Below are positions 36,221 through 45,537 of a stretch of DNA of 64,000 nucleotides, piece by piece. The stretch spans positions 62,001 through 126,000 of the forward strand of contig NZ_SSOB01000010.1 in NCBI RefSeq assembly GCF_004801405.1. Reading direction: 5' to 3'. The position numbers and the translations under genes were made by a program. Source of the stretch: Cohnella fermenti (GTDB lineage Bacteria; Bacillota; Bacilli; Paenibacillales; Paenibacillaceae). The notes below the pieces were generated by a model. It did not search any database and was not told the DNA's origin. It worked only from the letters and a program-made list of their open reading frames with translations. How positions within the stretch are numbered: position 1 is the first letter of the stretch; each line of letters opens with the position of its first letter.

Positions 36221-37273
36221 CTAGAGCATGTACCAATCGAGGGCCGTTCCCGCCTTTATATCACATGAAGCCTCCCGCCCTAACACAAGTTCATAGTACT
36301 TGGGAGCCAGACCCGATCCGGGACGAATAGCGCGAACATTATCTGGCGTAAATGCCTCCCCTTTATTGACATCCTTCACAACATAAAGGGATCGGCGATG
36401 CTTCATGGATGGCTTCTCATCGTTGGTAGGTCCATACTGCACCTTCCCCAAGCTCTGCCAAGCCTTCTCCGACTCCTCCACCAGCAGCTTCATCTCCTGA
36501 GGCTCCATCGAGAATACGGAGTCCACTCCGCCTTCCGCACGAGAGAGAGTGAAGTGCTTCTCGATGACGGTGCCTCCGAGAGCGACACTGGCTATACTCA
36601 CGCCGATCCCCATCGTGTGATCCGAGATGCCTACTTGGCAGTCGAAAAGCTGGCTAAGATGAGGCATTGTGTGCAGATTCGAATTGGCTGGAGATGCCGG
36701 GTACGTACTCGTACACTTGAGCAACACCAGATTCTCGCAACCGGCTTCGCGTGCCGCTCGTACAGTCTCATCCAACTCGGCAATGGACGCCATCCCCGTG
36801 GAGATGATGAGGGGCTTCCCTGTGCGCGCAGCCTTGCGAATCAAAGGAAGGTCTGTGTTCTCGAACGAAGCTATCTTGTACGCCGGCGCATCCAACGACT
36901 CCAGGAAGTCCACCGCCGTCTCATCAAACGGCGTGCTGAACGGAATGATCCCTCTCTCCCGGCACCGCTTGAAGATCGCCTCATGCCACTCCCAAGGCGT
37001 ATATGCCAACTGATAGAGCTTGTATAAGGAAGCTCCCTTCCACAGGTTCGAAGGGTCATCGATGAAGAAGTCTCCCTCGTCAATATCGAGCGTCATCGTA
37101 TCCGCGGTATACGTCTGCAGCTTCAGCGCATCCACGCCCGCATCCGCCGCCACATCGACAATCGCCAGCGCTCGTTCAAGGGATTGATTGTGATTGCCGG
37201 ACATCTCGGCGATTATGAAGGGCTTGTGAGCGGGGCCGATCCATCGACCGGAGATTTGAAATTTTTGAGACAT
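36221..37273 (-). CDS. pseI: Pseudaminic acid synthase
   Basis: Condenses the 2,4-diacetamido hexose with PEP to give pseudaminic acid. The 350-residue protein has the NeuB TIM barrel (FIIAEMSGNHNQSLERA, ALKLQTYTADTMTLD, LYQLAYTPWEWH typical of PseI) with metal-binding residues in KHFTLSRAEGGVD, and a C-terminal SAF antifreeze-like domain from about 290 (RRSLYVVKDVNKGE). AGAGGAG lies before ATG 37273. GC content returns to the high level of pseC, G and F, so these four look like one ancestral block. Confidence 0.93.
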   Translation of the reverse strand: MSQKFQISGRWIGPAHKPFIIAEMSGNHNQSLERALAIVDVAADAGVDALKLQTYTADTMTLDIDEGDFFIDDPSNLWKGASLYKLYQLAYTPWEWHEAIFKRCRERGIIPFSTPFDETAVDFLESLDAPAYKIASFENTDLPLIRKAARTGKPLIISTGMASIAELDETVRAAREAGCENLVLLKCTSTYPASPANSNLHTMPHLSQLFDCQVGISDHTMGIGVSIASVALGGTVIEKHFTLSRAEGGVDSVFSMEPQEMKLLVEESEKAWQSLGKVQYGPTNDEKPSMKHRRSLYVVKDVNKGEAFTPDNVRAIRPGSGLAPKYYELVLGREASCDIKAGTALDWYML

Positions 37274-37292
37274 GATTGTTCTCCTCTCAGGA

Positions 37293-38231
37293 TTAACGCT
37301 TTACCGCGAACATGAAGACGGAACGGCCCATTTCGATTTCAGCAAGTGACTCATACAGCTTGGTCAATTTGTTCCAGCGCCCGGTCTTCGCGAACGCCTG
37401 TTGGAACTGCTTTACGAATGGGTTAACAAGTTTCTTCGCATCCTCATCCGCATAATAATTCTGCCCTCCAAGGAGCAAGAACTCCAGAGGAAAATTAGTG
37501 GTCCGATACTTTTCTTCGAACCCACATCTGCGAAGTAAACCGCTCAACGAAGAGAAAGAAAAATAATTGATATGATCTGGGCGAACTACCCAGCGGAGCT
37601 TCTCCTGATAATATTCCTGATAGGCCATTTGGCCAGCGCTGAAGTCATTGGGAACGCAAACTCGGATAATTCCTCCGGGAGCCATTGCCTCATAGACTTG
37701 CGTGAGAAGATCGATTGGATTGGCAATATGCTCGAGAACAAACTGAATGTTTACGAATGAGATATCTCTTAAGCCAATTCCCTTAAGCTCATCGGCAAAT
37801 CTTTCATAAACTGTAATACCGAACTTTCGAAGATAGGCTGCCGCATCTTGATTCGGCTCTATCACGTTAGCTTGCCAGTTATGGTTGGCGAAAAAACGAC
37901 TAAGCAAATCATTGCCGCAGCCGATATCCAGCATGCTTAGCGGTTCGGCATTCCCTTGCGGCAGCAGCTTGGAGACACGGTTATAAATTCCTCTGTAAGT
38001 ACCGTTCTTCGGAATGCGGCCTAACTTCTCAGCCACGAACTGCTCGTCAACCGCCTCATAACGGAATGGCTTAACCTCCGTAAAATACTTCTTGCTGTAA
38101 AAGTCCAGCAAGTCCTCCTTGGTCGGAATCGGATCGACATGAATAAACCCGCAACTCTTGCAGTCGATAATCCGGGTCCCTTCCTCTTCCCAGAAGCGTT
38201 CATATTCATGGCTGACTCGGACTTCGCTCAT
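37293..38231 (-). CDS. Class I SAM-dependent methyltransferase
   Basis: Predicted methyltransferase of 312 residues. A short N-terminal region has a CxxCG pair (DCKSCGFIHVDPIP) followed by a Methyltransf_23 fold with the SAM motif LDIGCGNDLLSRF near 100 and an acidic post-motif (VIEPNQDAAAYL). IQFVLEHIANP matches the usual fourth motif. No transmembrane segment. It lies 3 bases after the HAD-fusion gene and 19 before pseI, so it probably methylates a sugar or an extension of the flagellar glycan. The acceptor is unknown. ATG 38231 follows GGAGAT. Confidence 0.8.
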   Translation of the reverse strand: MSEVRVSHEYERFWEEEGTRIIDCKSCGFIHVDPIPTKEDLLDFYSKKYFTEVKPFRYEAVDEQFVAEKLGRIPKNGTYRGIYNRVSKLLPQGNAEPLSMLDIGCGNDLLSRFFANHNWQANVIEPNQDAAAYLRKFGITVYERFADELKGIGLRDISFVNIQFVLEHIANPIDLLTQVYEAMAPGGIIRVCVPNDFSAGQMAYQEYYQEKLRWVVRPDHINYFSFSSLSGLLRRCGFEEKYRTTNFPLEFLLLGGQNYYADEDAKKLVNPFVKQFQQAFAKTGRWNKLTKLYESLAEIEMGRSVFMFAVKR

Positions 38232-38234
38232 CGC

Positions 38235-39302
38235 TTATAATCTCCAATCTATCAGGCACTCTACCGCGCTCACTTCGAAAGTTGGAATACCAATATTCTC
38301 AGCAACGCTTCTCCTCTCGGAGTAAGCATCGTCGATGAAGATAGCCCTCTCCTTCTTCATATATCGGAATTTCTCATCGGAATGTTTGAGCCAAATGATG
38401 GAGTCGAACAACGAAGATAATTTGAATTTCTCCAAGGTGGTGTGCAAATCGTGACGATGCTTTGTAATGAGGTGTACCCTCTTCCCCCGATTGCGGCACT
38501 GGAAGAGAAAGGACATCATCATCTCGTTCACTTGGTCCCTAATGATAATCGTCTCGTCCAAATCGAAATAAACATCATCGTAGTCGTAATGTACCTGGCA
38601 TCTCAGTTGTTGAACCGAATAGGAGCTTATATCGATATCCGTCTCCCTGACTTCAATGTCATGCCCCATATGATCGAATAAGCTAAGAGCGGCTAGATTA
38701 ACCCCCTTGCTACGGCAAACAGCCATTTGTGGGGAGATGCCTAGAGTGATATGCACTTCCCCCATTTTAATAGAAAAAGACCAAACACCTCTAAGGGCAA
38801 TCTTTGAGTTAATGATAGTTGCCAATTCAGTCACTAATTCTGGTGAAGAGAAATTATCGTCGCGTGCAAATTTTAAACAGCCATGTCTATCGCTCAAACA
38901 AGAAGCCGAAAGAATCTCGACATCGGGATTCTCCTCCAATATATTTTTAACTATGTCGAATATTTGAATTGGAGAACGGCAAAGTTTAATTACATCTTCT
39001 GGCGAGCTTACAACAATAGCCGGAATTGAACATTGATGATGGGCAAAGCAACTCATTGCTTCCATGCTAGCAGGATAAATCATATCGATCTCGTAACGGT
39101 CAATTGCCTGCTTTATTTTCTCAATATCTTCTTCGTTATATAAATTAAATTCTCCGAGATAATTTTTATAAATGAGATCCCCTTGAGATCGCATTCCTAA
39201 TTCATCCGCGCCCCACAGCCGAAAGTGCACAATACGCCCGAGAGCTCTATTTAACTCAATGCCTCCTCTCCCGCTGCAGGGAATTACCAATACATTCTTC
39301 AT
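38235..39302 (-). CDS. ATP-grasp-like N-domain fused to HAD hydrolase
   Basis: A 355-residue two-part protein. The first 200 residues resemble the beginning of a carbamoyl-phosphate-synthase-like ATP-grasp protein (MKNVLVIPCSGRGGIELNRALG, later DMIYPASMEAMSCF), but the nucleotide-binding core looks reduced. From about 245 there is a HAD domain: DVYFDLDETIIIRD with the DxD catalytic pair, LITKHRHDLH as motif II/III region, and IFIDDAYSERRSVAENIGIPTF as motif IV. Its ATG overlaps the stop of the full ATP-grasp gene by four bases, so the two proteins are probably made together and may form a complex. Substrate unknown. AT-rich. Confidence 0.7.
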   Translation of the reverse strand: MKNVLVIPCSGRGGIELNRALGRIVHFRLWGADELGMRSQGDLIYKNYLGEFNLYNEEDIEKIKQAIDRYEIDMIYPASMEAMSCFAHHQCSIPAIVVSSPEDVIKLCRSPIQIFDIVKNILEENPDVEILSASCLSDRHGCLKFARDDNFSSPELVTELATIINSKIALRGVWSFSIKMGEVHITLGISPQMAVCRSKGVNLAALSLFDHMGHDIEVRETDIDISSYSVQQLRCQVHYDYDDVYFDLDETIIIRDQVNEMMMSFLFQCRNRGKRVHLITKHRHDLHTTLEKFKLSSLFDSIIWLKHSDEKFRYMKKERAIFIDDAYSERRSVAENIGIPTFEVSAVECLIDWRL

Positions 39303-40252
39303 ATGTTGCCCATTCCTTTGTCGCTTACGAAGATAGCGTCATCGTATCTAAGCATTTTTAATCCGACCTGATACGGATGCAGAACTTCCAATTGTTGCTC
39401 ATAGTCTCCTCCTAGAAAATCCGCATAGGGGATTCCCGCTTCCATCGTAAGAGGTACCCCCCCACCAAATCTTGGGTTAATCTCAATAAAGTAGAATTGT
39501 CCCGTTACATTATCTTTTATCCCCTGAATAGTCGCAGGACCGTTAATCCTCAACTTATTAAGCAACTTAATTGTAAGTCTTGTAATTGCTTCATCCTTAA
39601 CCGTTACCGACTTGCTAACCTCCCCTGAACGAACTTCAAGGCGTAGTCGAGGCACCACAGAGAGAACCCGACCTTCTTTCGTAATAAAGACATCAATGCT
39701 GTATTCTTGGCCTGGAATATACCTCTGATAAATAGGATTGGATACCTTGTTCGAAAAATAATGAACCTCGTTGGAATCGACAATGTGGACATCCTTGCCT
39801 CCCATTCCAGTACGCGGCTTAATGACCCACTTTGTCTTTGCATCGATTTGCTCTAGTTTTTTAAATGTCTCCGGAGTAGGAATCCCGGCCTTTATGAAAA
39901 ATTGAGCCAGTTTATATTTGTCGAGACAAATATTCAATGATTCCTCGTCTGACAAAACTAAATTTGCTCCATATTGAGCAAATTCCTCTTTTCGTTTAGC
40001 AAGTTCGAGCATCTCAGGCTCGAATAGCGGAATGACATAGTTAACAACATTCGTTCGGCAAATAGTAATCAAGCTGTCATAATAATTGGGCTCATCACAC
40101 CGCGGAACCTTGAAAAGAGAGTTAATGACTCCCTGCCCGGCACAATCCTCTGGATTAGAATCAGTGCCGTATACTATCCATCCATTGTCAATAAAGTGTC
40201 TTGCAAGCTGGACTCTTCTACCTATTGTTGTAAAAAGAACACTTGGGGCCAT
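39299..40252 (-). CDS. ATP-grasp ligase
   Basis: A 317-residue protein of the ATP-grasp superfamily, which joins a carboxylate to an amine or thiol through an acyl phosphate. N-terminal PreATP-grasp region (LFTTIGRRVQLARHFID), central lysines (WVIKPRTGMGGKDVHIV), metal-binding end FIEINPRFGGGVPLTMEAG. Similar proteins occur in surface-sugar loci, where they could attach an amino acid or acyl acid to an amino sugar; that role is inferred. Coupled to the HAD-fusion gene by a 4-base overlap, and 18 bases after the dehydrogenase gene. Confidence 0.8.
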   Translation of the reverse strand: MAPSVLFTTIGRRVQLARHFIDNGWIVYGTDSNPEDCAGQGVINSLFKVPRCDEPNYYDSLITICRTNVVNYVIPLFEPEMLELAKRKEEFAQYGANLVLSDEESLNICLDKYKLAQFFIKAGIPTPETFKKLEQIDAKTKWVIKPRTGMGGKDVHIVDSNEVHYFSNKVSNPIYQRYIPGQEYSIDVFITKEGRVLSVVPRLRLEVRSGEVSKSVTVKDEAITRLTIKLLNKLRINGPATIQGIKDNVTGQFYFIEINPRFGGGVPLTMEAGIPYADFLGGDYEQQLEVLHPYQVGLKMLRYDDAIFVSDKGMGNI

Positions 40253-40270
40253 GGCATCCCATCCTAATTT

Positions 40271-41374
40271 TTAGTTTGAACTTGATTTCAGGCAATCTAA
40301 TACTTGGCGAAACTTCACGATGCTATTTTGAGTCCTGTTTGTTAAGCTTAAACTTTCTTCGATCTTGTTCCAGTCCTCCTCATCGATTCCATAATCCCCA
40401 TAACGATGAGAAACTCCAATTTCATTTAACATGCCTCTTAATACATTCGACGGCGCTTCTCCGAATATATCCAATAGATCGTTATCCACTTCTTCACTTC
40501 GTCCCTTAACAGCATCTGCTATGGCTGGCAAAGTAAAGCTGCTTGCGATCCCGTGCGGAATCCCCCGCTCTAGAGTCATGTAATAGGACATTGCATGTGC
40601 AATTGAAGTTTGAGTATTAGAAAAAGCAAGCGCCGCTTGCATAGAGGCAAACATCATTTCCTGCCGATAAAATGAATCATTGTTGTATCGGATAAGTTTG
40701 GGGAGCGTGACAATTATTCGCTTAGCCGCTGAAACTGCATATTGTCTGGTTATAGGATTCGCATTGATGTTCCAGATCGACTCTAGCGCATGCGATAATG
40801 CATCCAATCCTGATTGAATAGTAATATTCATTGGAATGGAATAGGTCATCTCAGGATCGCAAATACAAGTTTTGAACCATAAGTTTTTTAAGTGAAGGGA
40901 ATACTTTTTTCTGTTTGCATCATCCCAGACAGTGGCCCACGGGGTCAATTCGCTCCCGGAACCAGCAGTTGTTGGCACGCCTATTATAGGAGTGATTTTG
41001 TCGTCTGCAACCTTCCCCGAAGCATATTTAATTAGATCCTCCGTGTATTCCCACCCCTTCGTTTGAAGGGATAATACTTTTGCGGTATCCATAACACTCC
41101 CTCCGCCAAGGGCAACAATTAGATCAAAATCAACATTTTTTATTGTCTCGTACTGATAGTTCAGTTGTGACAGTGTAGGATTGGGACGTACATTATCCAG
41201 AATGTATTCAAACTGGTTAGTCTCGCCAAGCTTATCAATAATCCCCCGCTCTCTAAAACCATGAGAGGTTATTAACAACACCTTTTTATCTTTTGTATAG
41301 CGATTCAGTTCACCGATTCTTCCGTTTCCAAAAACAATTTCAACAGGATTGCTGTAATTAAAGGTTTTCGTCAT
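40271..41374 (-). CDS. Iron-containing alcohol dehydrogenase, likely phosphonoacetaldehyde reductase
   Basis: Group III alcohol dehydrogenase of 367 residues, with LGGGSVMDTAK (NAD-binding), PTTAGSGSELTPWATVWD, and metal-binding histidines in GLDALSHALES and GIPHGIASSF. Enzymes of this kind (PhpC, FomC) reduce phosphonoacetaldehyde to 2-hydroxyethylphosphonate. The assignment rests on context: PEP mutase and phosphonopyruvate decarboxylase lie just upstream in the same train, and no PhnW-type aminotransferase is present. Starts with a 17-base overlap with the nucleotidyltransferase gene, AAGGAA before ATG 41374. By family alone it could be another alcohol dehydrogenase. Confidence 0.82.
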   Translation of the reverse strand: MTKTFNYSNPVEIVFGNGRIGELNRYTKDKKVLLITSHGFRERGIIDKLGETNQFEYILDNVRPNPTLSQLNYQYETIKNVDFDLIVALGGGSVMDTAKVLSLQTKGWEYTEDLIKYASGKVADDKITPIIGVPTTAGSGSELTPWATVWDDANRKKYSLHLKNLWFKTCICDPEMTYSIPMNITIQSGLDALSHALESIWNINANPITRQYAVSAAKRIIVTLPKLIRYNNDSFYRQEMMFASMQAALAFSNTQTSIAHAMSYYMTLERGIPHGIASSFTLPAIADAVKGRSEEVDNDLLDIFGEAPSNVLRGMLNEIGVSHRYGDYGIDEEDWNKIEESLSLTNRTQNSIVKFRQVLDCLKSSSN

Positions 41375-42083
41375 AAAACATTTCCTTCGCTTTTTCGTAA
41401 TCGCTTAAAAAATCAATTTCGATCCATGGTTGACCTTTAGTGGGAGTACAATGTACAGAATAACCATTTAAGACCATTTTGGTAAATGCATGAGTATCAT
41501 AGTAACTTATGCCTTCTGTATACATGATGCCCTCGATAACATTAAAGAGAGCATTAACATTTCTTATATAAGCAATCCCAGTCCATTCTCCTGCTGATTC
41601 CGACTGAACAATTTGTTTATTGGATTCAATTAAACAATTGTCGCTGTTGACTTTCACTTTCATAGCTTCTTCATCAACAGGACCGTAATCTGTTACAAGA
41701 TCGATATCATACTGTGTTTCTCGATAAGAATTAAGTACGTTTTTTATAATGCTCTCATCGTAAACAATATCGCCATGTAAATATAAAAAAGGATCATTAT
41801 CAATAAAAGCAGATGCAAACCATAAAGACCCCATATTGTTACACTCTCTATAGAAAGGATTAAATATATAGTCAATGTCTGCTCCCAAGGACTTAATTAT
41901 TTGTTCCTTTTTATACCCCACAACTACCGCTATCTTCGTTATTCCATTTCTTTTCAGTATGTCTATTGATCGCTCAAGAAGTGCTTCGCCATTTAAAGAG
42001 AGCAGACCTTTAGGCTGCTCCAATGTAAGGGGATATAAACGACTGGATAGACCAGCAGCAACAATCACGGCTTTCCTTATCAT
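41358..42083 (-). CDS. LicC/PntC-like nucleotidyltransferase
   Basis: A 241-residue sugar-phosphate-type nucleotidyltransferase, with the signature VIVAAGLSSRLYPLTLEQPKGLL at 6-28, the metal-binding Asp in LYLHGDIVYDE, and WIEIDFLSDYEKA near the end. These features match CTP:phosphocholine and CTP:phosphonate cytidylyltransferases. Next to phosphonate genes the natural substrate would be 2-hydroxyethylphosphonate or another phospho-alcohol. ATG 42083 is preferred over 42092, because AGAGGA is 9 bases before it and touches the other. The PEP mutase gene already carries a nucleotidyltransferase domain, so there may be two activated donors. Confidence 0.8.
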   Translation of the reverse strand: MIRKAVIVAAGLSSRLYPLTLEQPKGLLSLNGEALLERSIDILKRNGITKIAVVVGYKKEQIIKSLGADIDYIFNPFYRECNNMGSLWFASAFIDNDPFLYLHGDIVYDESIIKNVLNSYRETQYDIDLVTDYGPVDEEAMKVKVNSDNCLIESNKQIVQSESAGEWTGIAYIRNVNALFNVIEGIMYTEGISYYDTHAFTKMVLNGYSVHCTPTKGQPWIEIDFLSDYEKAKEMFYDENL

Positions 42084-42102
42084 TGCTATCATTCCTCTAT
42101 CG

Positions 42103-43239
42103 TTATTGTAGATGTTTCATTAATCGTTCCTTGACCTGGAATGGTTTAATCTTCGGTCTTCCTAAGTTCCCCTTCGTTCCAAGTGCTGTGCTAATGTAAA
42201 CAAAACTCAACATCGGCTCGGAAGTCCACGCTTCAATCTTCTTTTCCAATTCCTCTATGCTTCCAATGTTCGTTACATCAGAATAGCCTGAAGATCTGGC
42301 CAATTGGGCGAAGTCAACAATTGAAGATACTGTAAATTGCCCCCCTGTGGATTCGTGCACCCCATTATCCAATAATACATGTAACAAGTTGACTGGTCGA
42401 TAATAAGCCGTTGTCGCTAAAGAGCCCATTCTCATTAATAACGAGCCATCTCCGTCTATACATATTATCTTCTTATCCGGACGCGCTATTGCCAATCCCA
42501 AGCTTAAGGCTCCTATGCACCCCATTGAACCAACCATATAGAATTGATTAGGGCTGTCTTCCAGTTCATAAAGTTCACGGCCGGTTACTCCTGTGGTCGC
42601 CAGCAATACTGTATCTTCGTTGCAAGTATTCTGTAGCGTTGACAGAATGTCCATTCTTTGCGGATAAAACGCAGTAGGTGCATTCTCATGCCCAGTTATA
42701 GATCTAGTTCTCGGTACTGAATCTTGTCTTTCCTTTAACACGACGGAATTAAACGTATTTTTGCGAACCACGAAAAAAAAGGAACGATTTTGGTCAATAA
42801 TCCGGTTTGCATGCTGTAGCTGTTCTAGTGCTTCTTCTTCATTCGAAGACAGATATGCCCATTCAATTTGCATCATTTCAATCATATCTGTCGTTATCTT
42901 ACCTAACAGTTCATGTTGCGGTTCATCGTTCAGTCCCTCTTCCCCACGCAAACTCACAAAACCGAGAACAGGTATTTTAAAGGTATAGTTAAGAGAGGTG
43001 AGTGGTGACACTGCATTAGTCAGACCCGAATTCTGACATAGAAACACAGACTTCCTCCCACCAATAAATGCTCCTGCACATGTGGCCACCGCATCGCCTT
43101 CATTGGCTGCCATAACATAATCACATTCATTTACGGCATAATTAATCAAATCCTTCAGGAAAGAACATGGTACTCCACTGTAAAAATCAAATCCTTTATT
43201 TCTTAACCCTTCCCCAAACGTATACGTATTAATTGACAT
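42103..43239 (-). CDS. ppd: Phosphonopyruvate decarboxylase
   Basis: ThDP-dependent decarboxylase that drives the unfavourable PEP mutase equilibrium by making phosphonoacetaldehyde. The 378-residue product has the N-terminal pyrimidine-binding part ([15 protein letters not shown], then [13 protein letters not shown] with the catalytic Glu) and the C-terminal pyrophosphate-binding motif [12 protein letters not shown] near 260 ending in [13 protein letters not shown]. Both halves are on one chain, as in fosfomycin and phosphinothricin pathways. ATG 43239 follows GGGGG and overlaps the PEP mutase stop by 11 bases. Confidence 0.92.
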   Translation of the reverse strand: MSINTYTFGEGLRNKGFDFYSGVPCSFLKDLINYAVNECDYVMAANEGDAVATCAGAFIGGRKSVFLCQNSGLTNAVSPLTSLNYTFKIPVLGFVSLRGEEGLNDEPQHELLGKITTDMIEMMQIEWAYLSSNEEEALEQLQHANRIIDQNRSFFFVVRKNTFNSVVLKERQDSVPRTRSITGHENAPTAFYPQRMDILSTLQNTCNEDTVLLATTGVTGRELYELEDSPNQFYMVGSMGCIGALSLGLAIARPDKKIICIDGDGSLLMRMGSLATTAYYRPVNLLHVLLDNGVHESTGGQFTVSSIVDFAQLARSSGYSDVTNIGSIEELEKKIEAWTSEPMLSFVYISTALGTKGNLGRPKIKPFQVKERLMKHLQ

Positions 43240-44836
43240 ACAAATCCCCCGCCTTCTGCAAATCAACCACATTATCAACATCAAGCCATGAACCTCTAAT
43301 ATAAAGAACGGATACGTTGGTTCGGGCTTTTAAATCATTAAACAAATCGCTCATTCTAAGTTGTTCAATATTCTCTCTCTGAGCCAAATTCGTAAGAGCA
43401 TCCCTTAGAACAACTGCCCCATTCTCGCTTACCTTCCATAAACCAATGAACTCGCCCATTACTTCGGAAGGGATAATATGTGTTCCCATCTCGACCAACT
43501 CCACCCGATCGGAGAAAACATTGTTTGAATACTTCTTATTTGTCTTTACATAATCACGATATTGACCATCTTTATTGTCGCTATCTGCATCCACAACAAT
43601 CGTAATCTCGTTAGAATCATTTAATAGTTCATTTAGAATATAAGATTTATAAATAATATCGCCATAACTAATAACCGTGTTTTCTTTCACGGCCTCAATG
43701 GCAACCAATAAGGAATATAATTCTTTAGTGGTCTCATATTTATCGTTATCTATTGCAGTAATGTTAGTGAATTGAATCGAATCTTTCGCAAATCCCCTCA
43801 CAACCGAAACATCTTTAATTCCAATTTGATTTAAATTGTCAATTTGCGTTTGGAGCAAGGACCTCCCGTTAACCTTTAGCAGAGCTTTAGGTACTTGATT
43901 AGTCAGACCTTCAAGACCCTCCCCTTTAGAAGCCGCGAGAATGATTGAATTCACATTTTTCCCACTTGTAGGTAGATACTTCTTCTCTGCGATCTTCAAT
44001 TCTTCTGCTCCCTGTAATCGGAAGATATCCGCCACCGAACTAATGGTACCTTCAATGTTTCTTAGGCTCTGATCCTTAAATATAGTTCGAGTGGTATGCT
44101 CCATTGCCGTGATGACCGAACGGACGTTATGATTGGCCCATATTATCATGCTTATGTCCAGTTCTCTAAATCGCTCGGTAGGTGTAGAATAATATTTAGT
44201 CGGAACAATCACCAAAGGATGTCTATTTCCCCACTCTTGCACAAATGCTTCAATATCGGACGGGTTAGATTTTTTACTGTGTACCAGAATAGCATCCGCA
44301 CCTGCATTCCGATAAGCTTCCGCTCGTTTAAGGGCCTCTTCTAATCCCCAGCCCGCTATGAAAGCTTCAATTCTAGCGACCACGACAAAATCATCATCCT
44401 GTTGCTCATCCTTAGCTGCCTTAATCTTCCCGCAGAATTCATCGATATCTGCCAGCGGTTGGGCTTCCCCATTGATAAATGAGTTTGTCTTCGGAAATAG
44501 TTTATCTTCAATACAAACTCCCCCAATGTTTCTTTGTTCCAATTTCCGAACCAATCTGCGCATGTTGTTAAAGTTCCCATATCCGGTGTCTCCATCCAGC
44601 AAAATCGGGATGGTTGTCGCGTCACTCATAAATTCCAGCACCTCAAGAACCTGGGTCCACGATGCCTCATTGTTATCTCTCACACCTAATGCCGCAGAGA
44701 TGGACAACCCACTTCCCCATATCCCTTTAAACCCCGCTTCTTCTACTATTTTCGCGGACAAGCCATTATGAGCTTCCATGATAAACTCCAGTTCATTGGA
44801 GCGGAGCATATTCATCAGTTTCGTTGTTTTTTTCAT
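43229..44836 (-). CDS. pepM: Phosphoenolpyruvate mutase fused to a nucleotidyltransferase (PntC-like)
   Basis: Bifunctional protein of 535 residues. The first 290 are PEP mutase, which converts PEP to phosphonopyruvate and forms the C-P bond: [27 protein letters not shown], and the diagnostic [10 protein letters not shown] near 108, which separates mutases from isocitrate-lyase relatives. From about 293 a nucleotidyltransferase domain follows ([45 protein letters not shown]). Its signature loop differs from the usual AAGxGxR form, as in phosphonate cytidylyltransferases (PntC) fused to PEP mutase. The fusion predicts a CMP-phosphonate meant for transfer onto a glycan or lipid. ATG 44836 is preceded by AGAGGTG; GTG 44845 is less likely. 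Confidence 0.93.
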   Translation of the reverse strand: MKKTTKLMNMLRSNELEFIMEAHNGLSAKIVEEAGFKGIWGSGLSISAALGVRDNNEASWTQVLEVLEFMSDATTIPILLDGDTGYGNFNNMRRLVRKLEQRNIGGVCIEDKLFPKTNSFINGEAQPLADIDEFCGKIKAAKDEQQDDDFVVVARIEAFIAGWGLEEALKRAEAYRNAGADAILVHSKKSNPSDIEAFVQEWGNRHPLVIVPTKYYSTPTERFRELDISMIIWANHNVRSVITAMEHTTRTIFKDQSLRNIEGTISSVADIFRLQGAEELKIAEKKYLPTSGKNVNSIILAASKGEGLEGLTNQVPKALLKVNGRSLLQTQIDNLNQIGIKDVSVVRGFAKDSIQFTNITAIDNDKYETTKELYSLLVAIEAVKENTVISYGDIIYKSYILNELLNDSNEITIVVDADSDNKDGQYRDYVKTNKKYSNNVFSDRVELVEMGTHIIPSEVMGEFIGLWKVSENGAVVLRDALTNLAQRENIEQLRMSDLFNDLKARTNVSVLYIRGSWLDVDNVVDLQKAGDLYVN

Positions 44837-44877
44837 AACATCCACACCTCTGTTAATATCCTATTTCGATATTTTTA

Positions 44878-45405
44878 TTATTTTCTCAACTTATTTTGAT
44901 AGATGACATCCATCACTTGATCAATACAGTCATCCAATAATCGTTCCGATGTTCTCAACACGAGATCGGGAGTTTGCGGGATTTCAAATACGTCGTCAAT
45001 GCCAACTACATTATTCACCCTGCCCTCATAATAATTCTTGTATAATCCCTTGACATCCCGTGCAATACATACTTCTAAGGGGCAATCAATGAACGCTTCT
45101 ATATAGTTGTTTAACTCTCGACGATAATTGTCCCTCATTTCCTGATACGGTGTTAATGCAGCTATGATGACGGATATTCCATTTCTATTAAGTGTTTTGG
45201 CCAACAACTTCAATATATGACTTACTTTTATTCTCTCTTCTCTTGAATATCCAAACATCTGACCAATTTCATGTCTTATGACATCTCCATCAAGCAGTTC
45301 AAACTGGATCTGATGGCTTCTCAAGCGTCTCGCAATTCCTTCGGCTATTGTGGTCTTTCCAGCCCCACTGAGGCCTGTCAATAACAATGTGAATGCTTCT
45401 TGCAA
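44878..45405 (-). CDS. APS-kinase-like (CysC family) small-molecule kinase
   Basis: A 175-residue P-loop kinase: LTGLSGAGKTTIAEGIA near 11-25, LLDGDVIRHEIGQMFGYSREERI (the APS-kinase DGDxxR motif), ISVIIAALTPYQEMRD, and FIDCPLEVCIARDVKGLYKN. The preferred start is TTG 45405, which has GGGGG seven bases before it; upstream in-frame starts at 45438 and 45465 lack a ribosome site. No ATP sulfurylase or PAPS reductase is nearby, so sulfate assimilation is unlikely. It may phosphorylate an alcohol such as hydroxyethylphosphonate, or make PAPS for sulfation. Lies 41 bases before the PEP mutase gene. Confidence 0.75.
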   Translation of the reverse strand: MQEAFTLLLTGLSGAGKTTIAEGIARRLRSHQIQFELLDGDVIRHEIGQMFGYSREERIKVSHILKLLAKTLNRNGISVIIAALTPYQEMRDNYRRELNNYIEAFIDCPLEVCIARDVKGLYKNYYEGRVNNVVGIDDVFEIPQTPDLVLRTSERLLDDCIDQVMDVIYQNKLRK

Positions 45406-45537
45406 GAATATTCCCCCACTATAAAAAGTTCTCGTCATAATTGCCACACAAAACTTCCTAATCAAAGCGAGCTCATGATACCCCGAAGTCCTATAACTAA
45501 AAGGAAAATTAATCGAATAATGTAGTGGGCAATTGCA

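Noticed and set aside
44878..45405. Sulfate assimilation operon
   Set aside because: Only the CysC-like kinase is present; no sulfurylase, PAPS reductase or sulfite reductase gene lies near.
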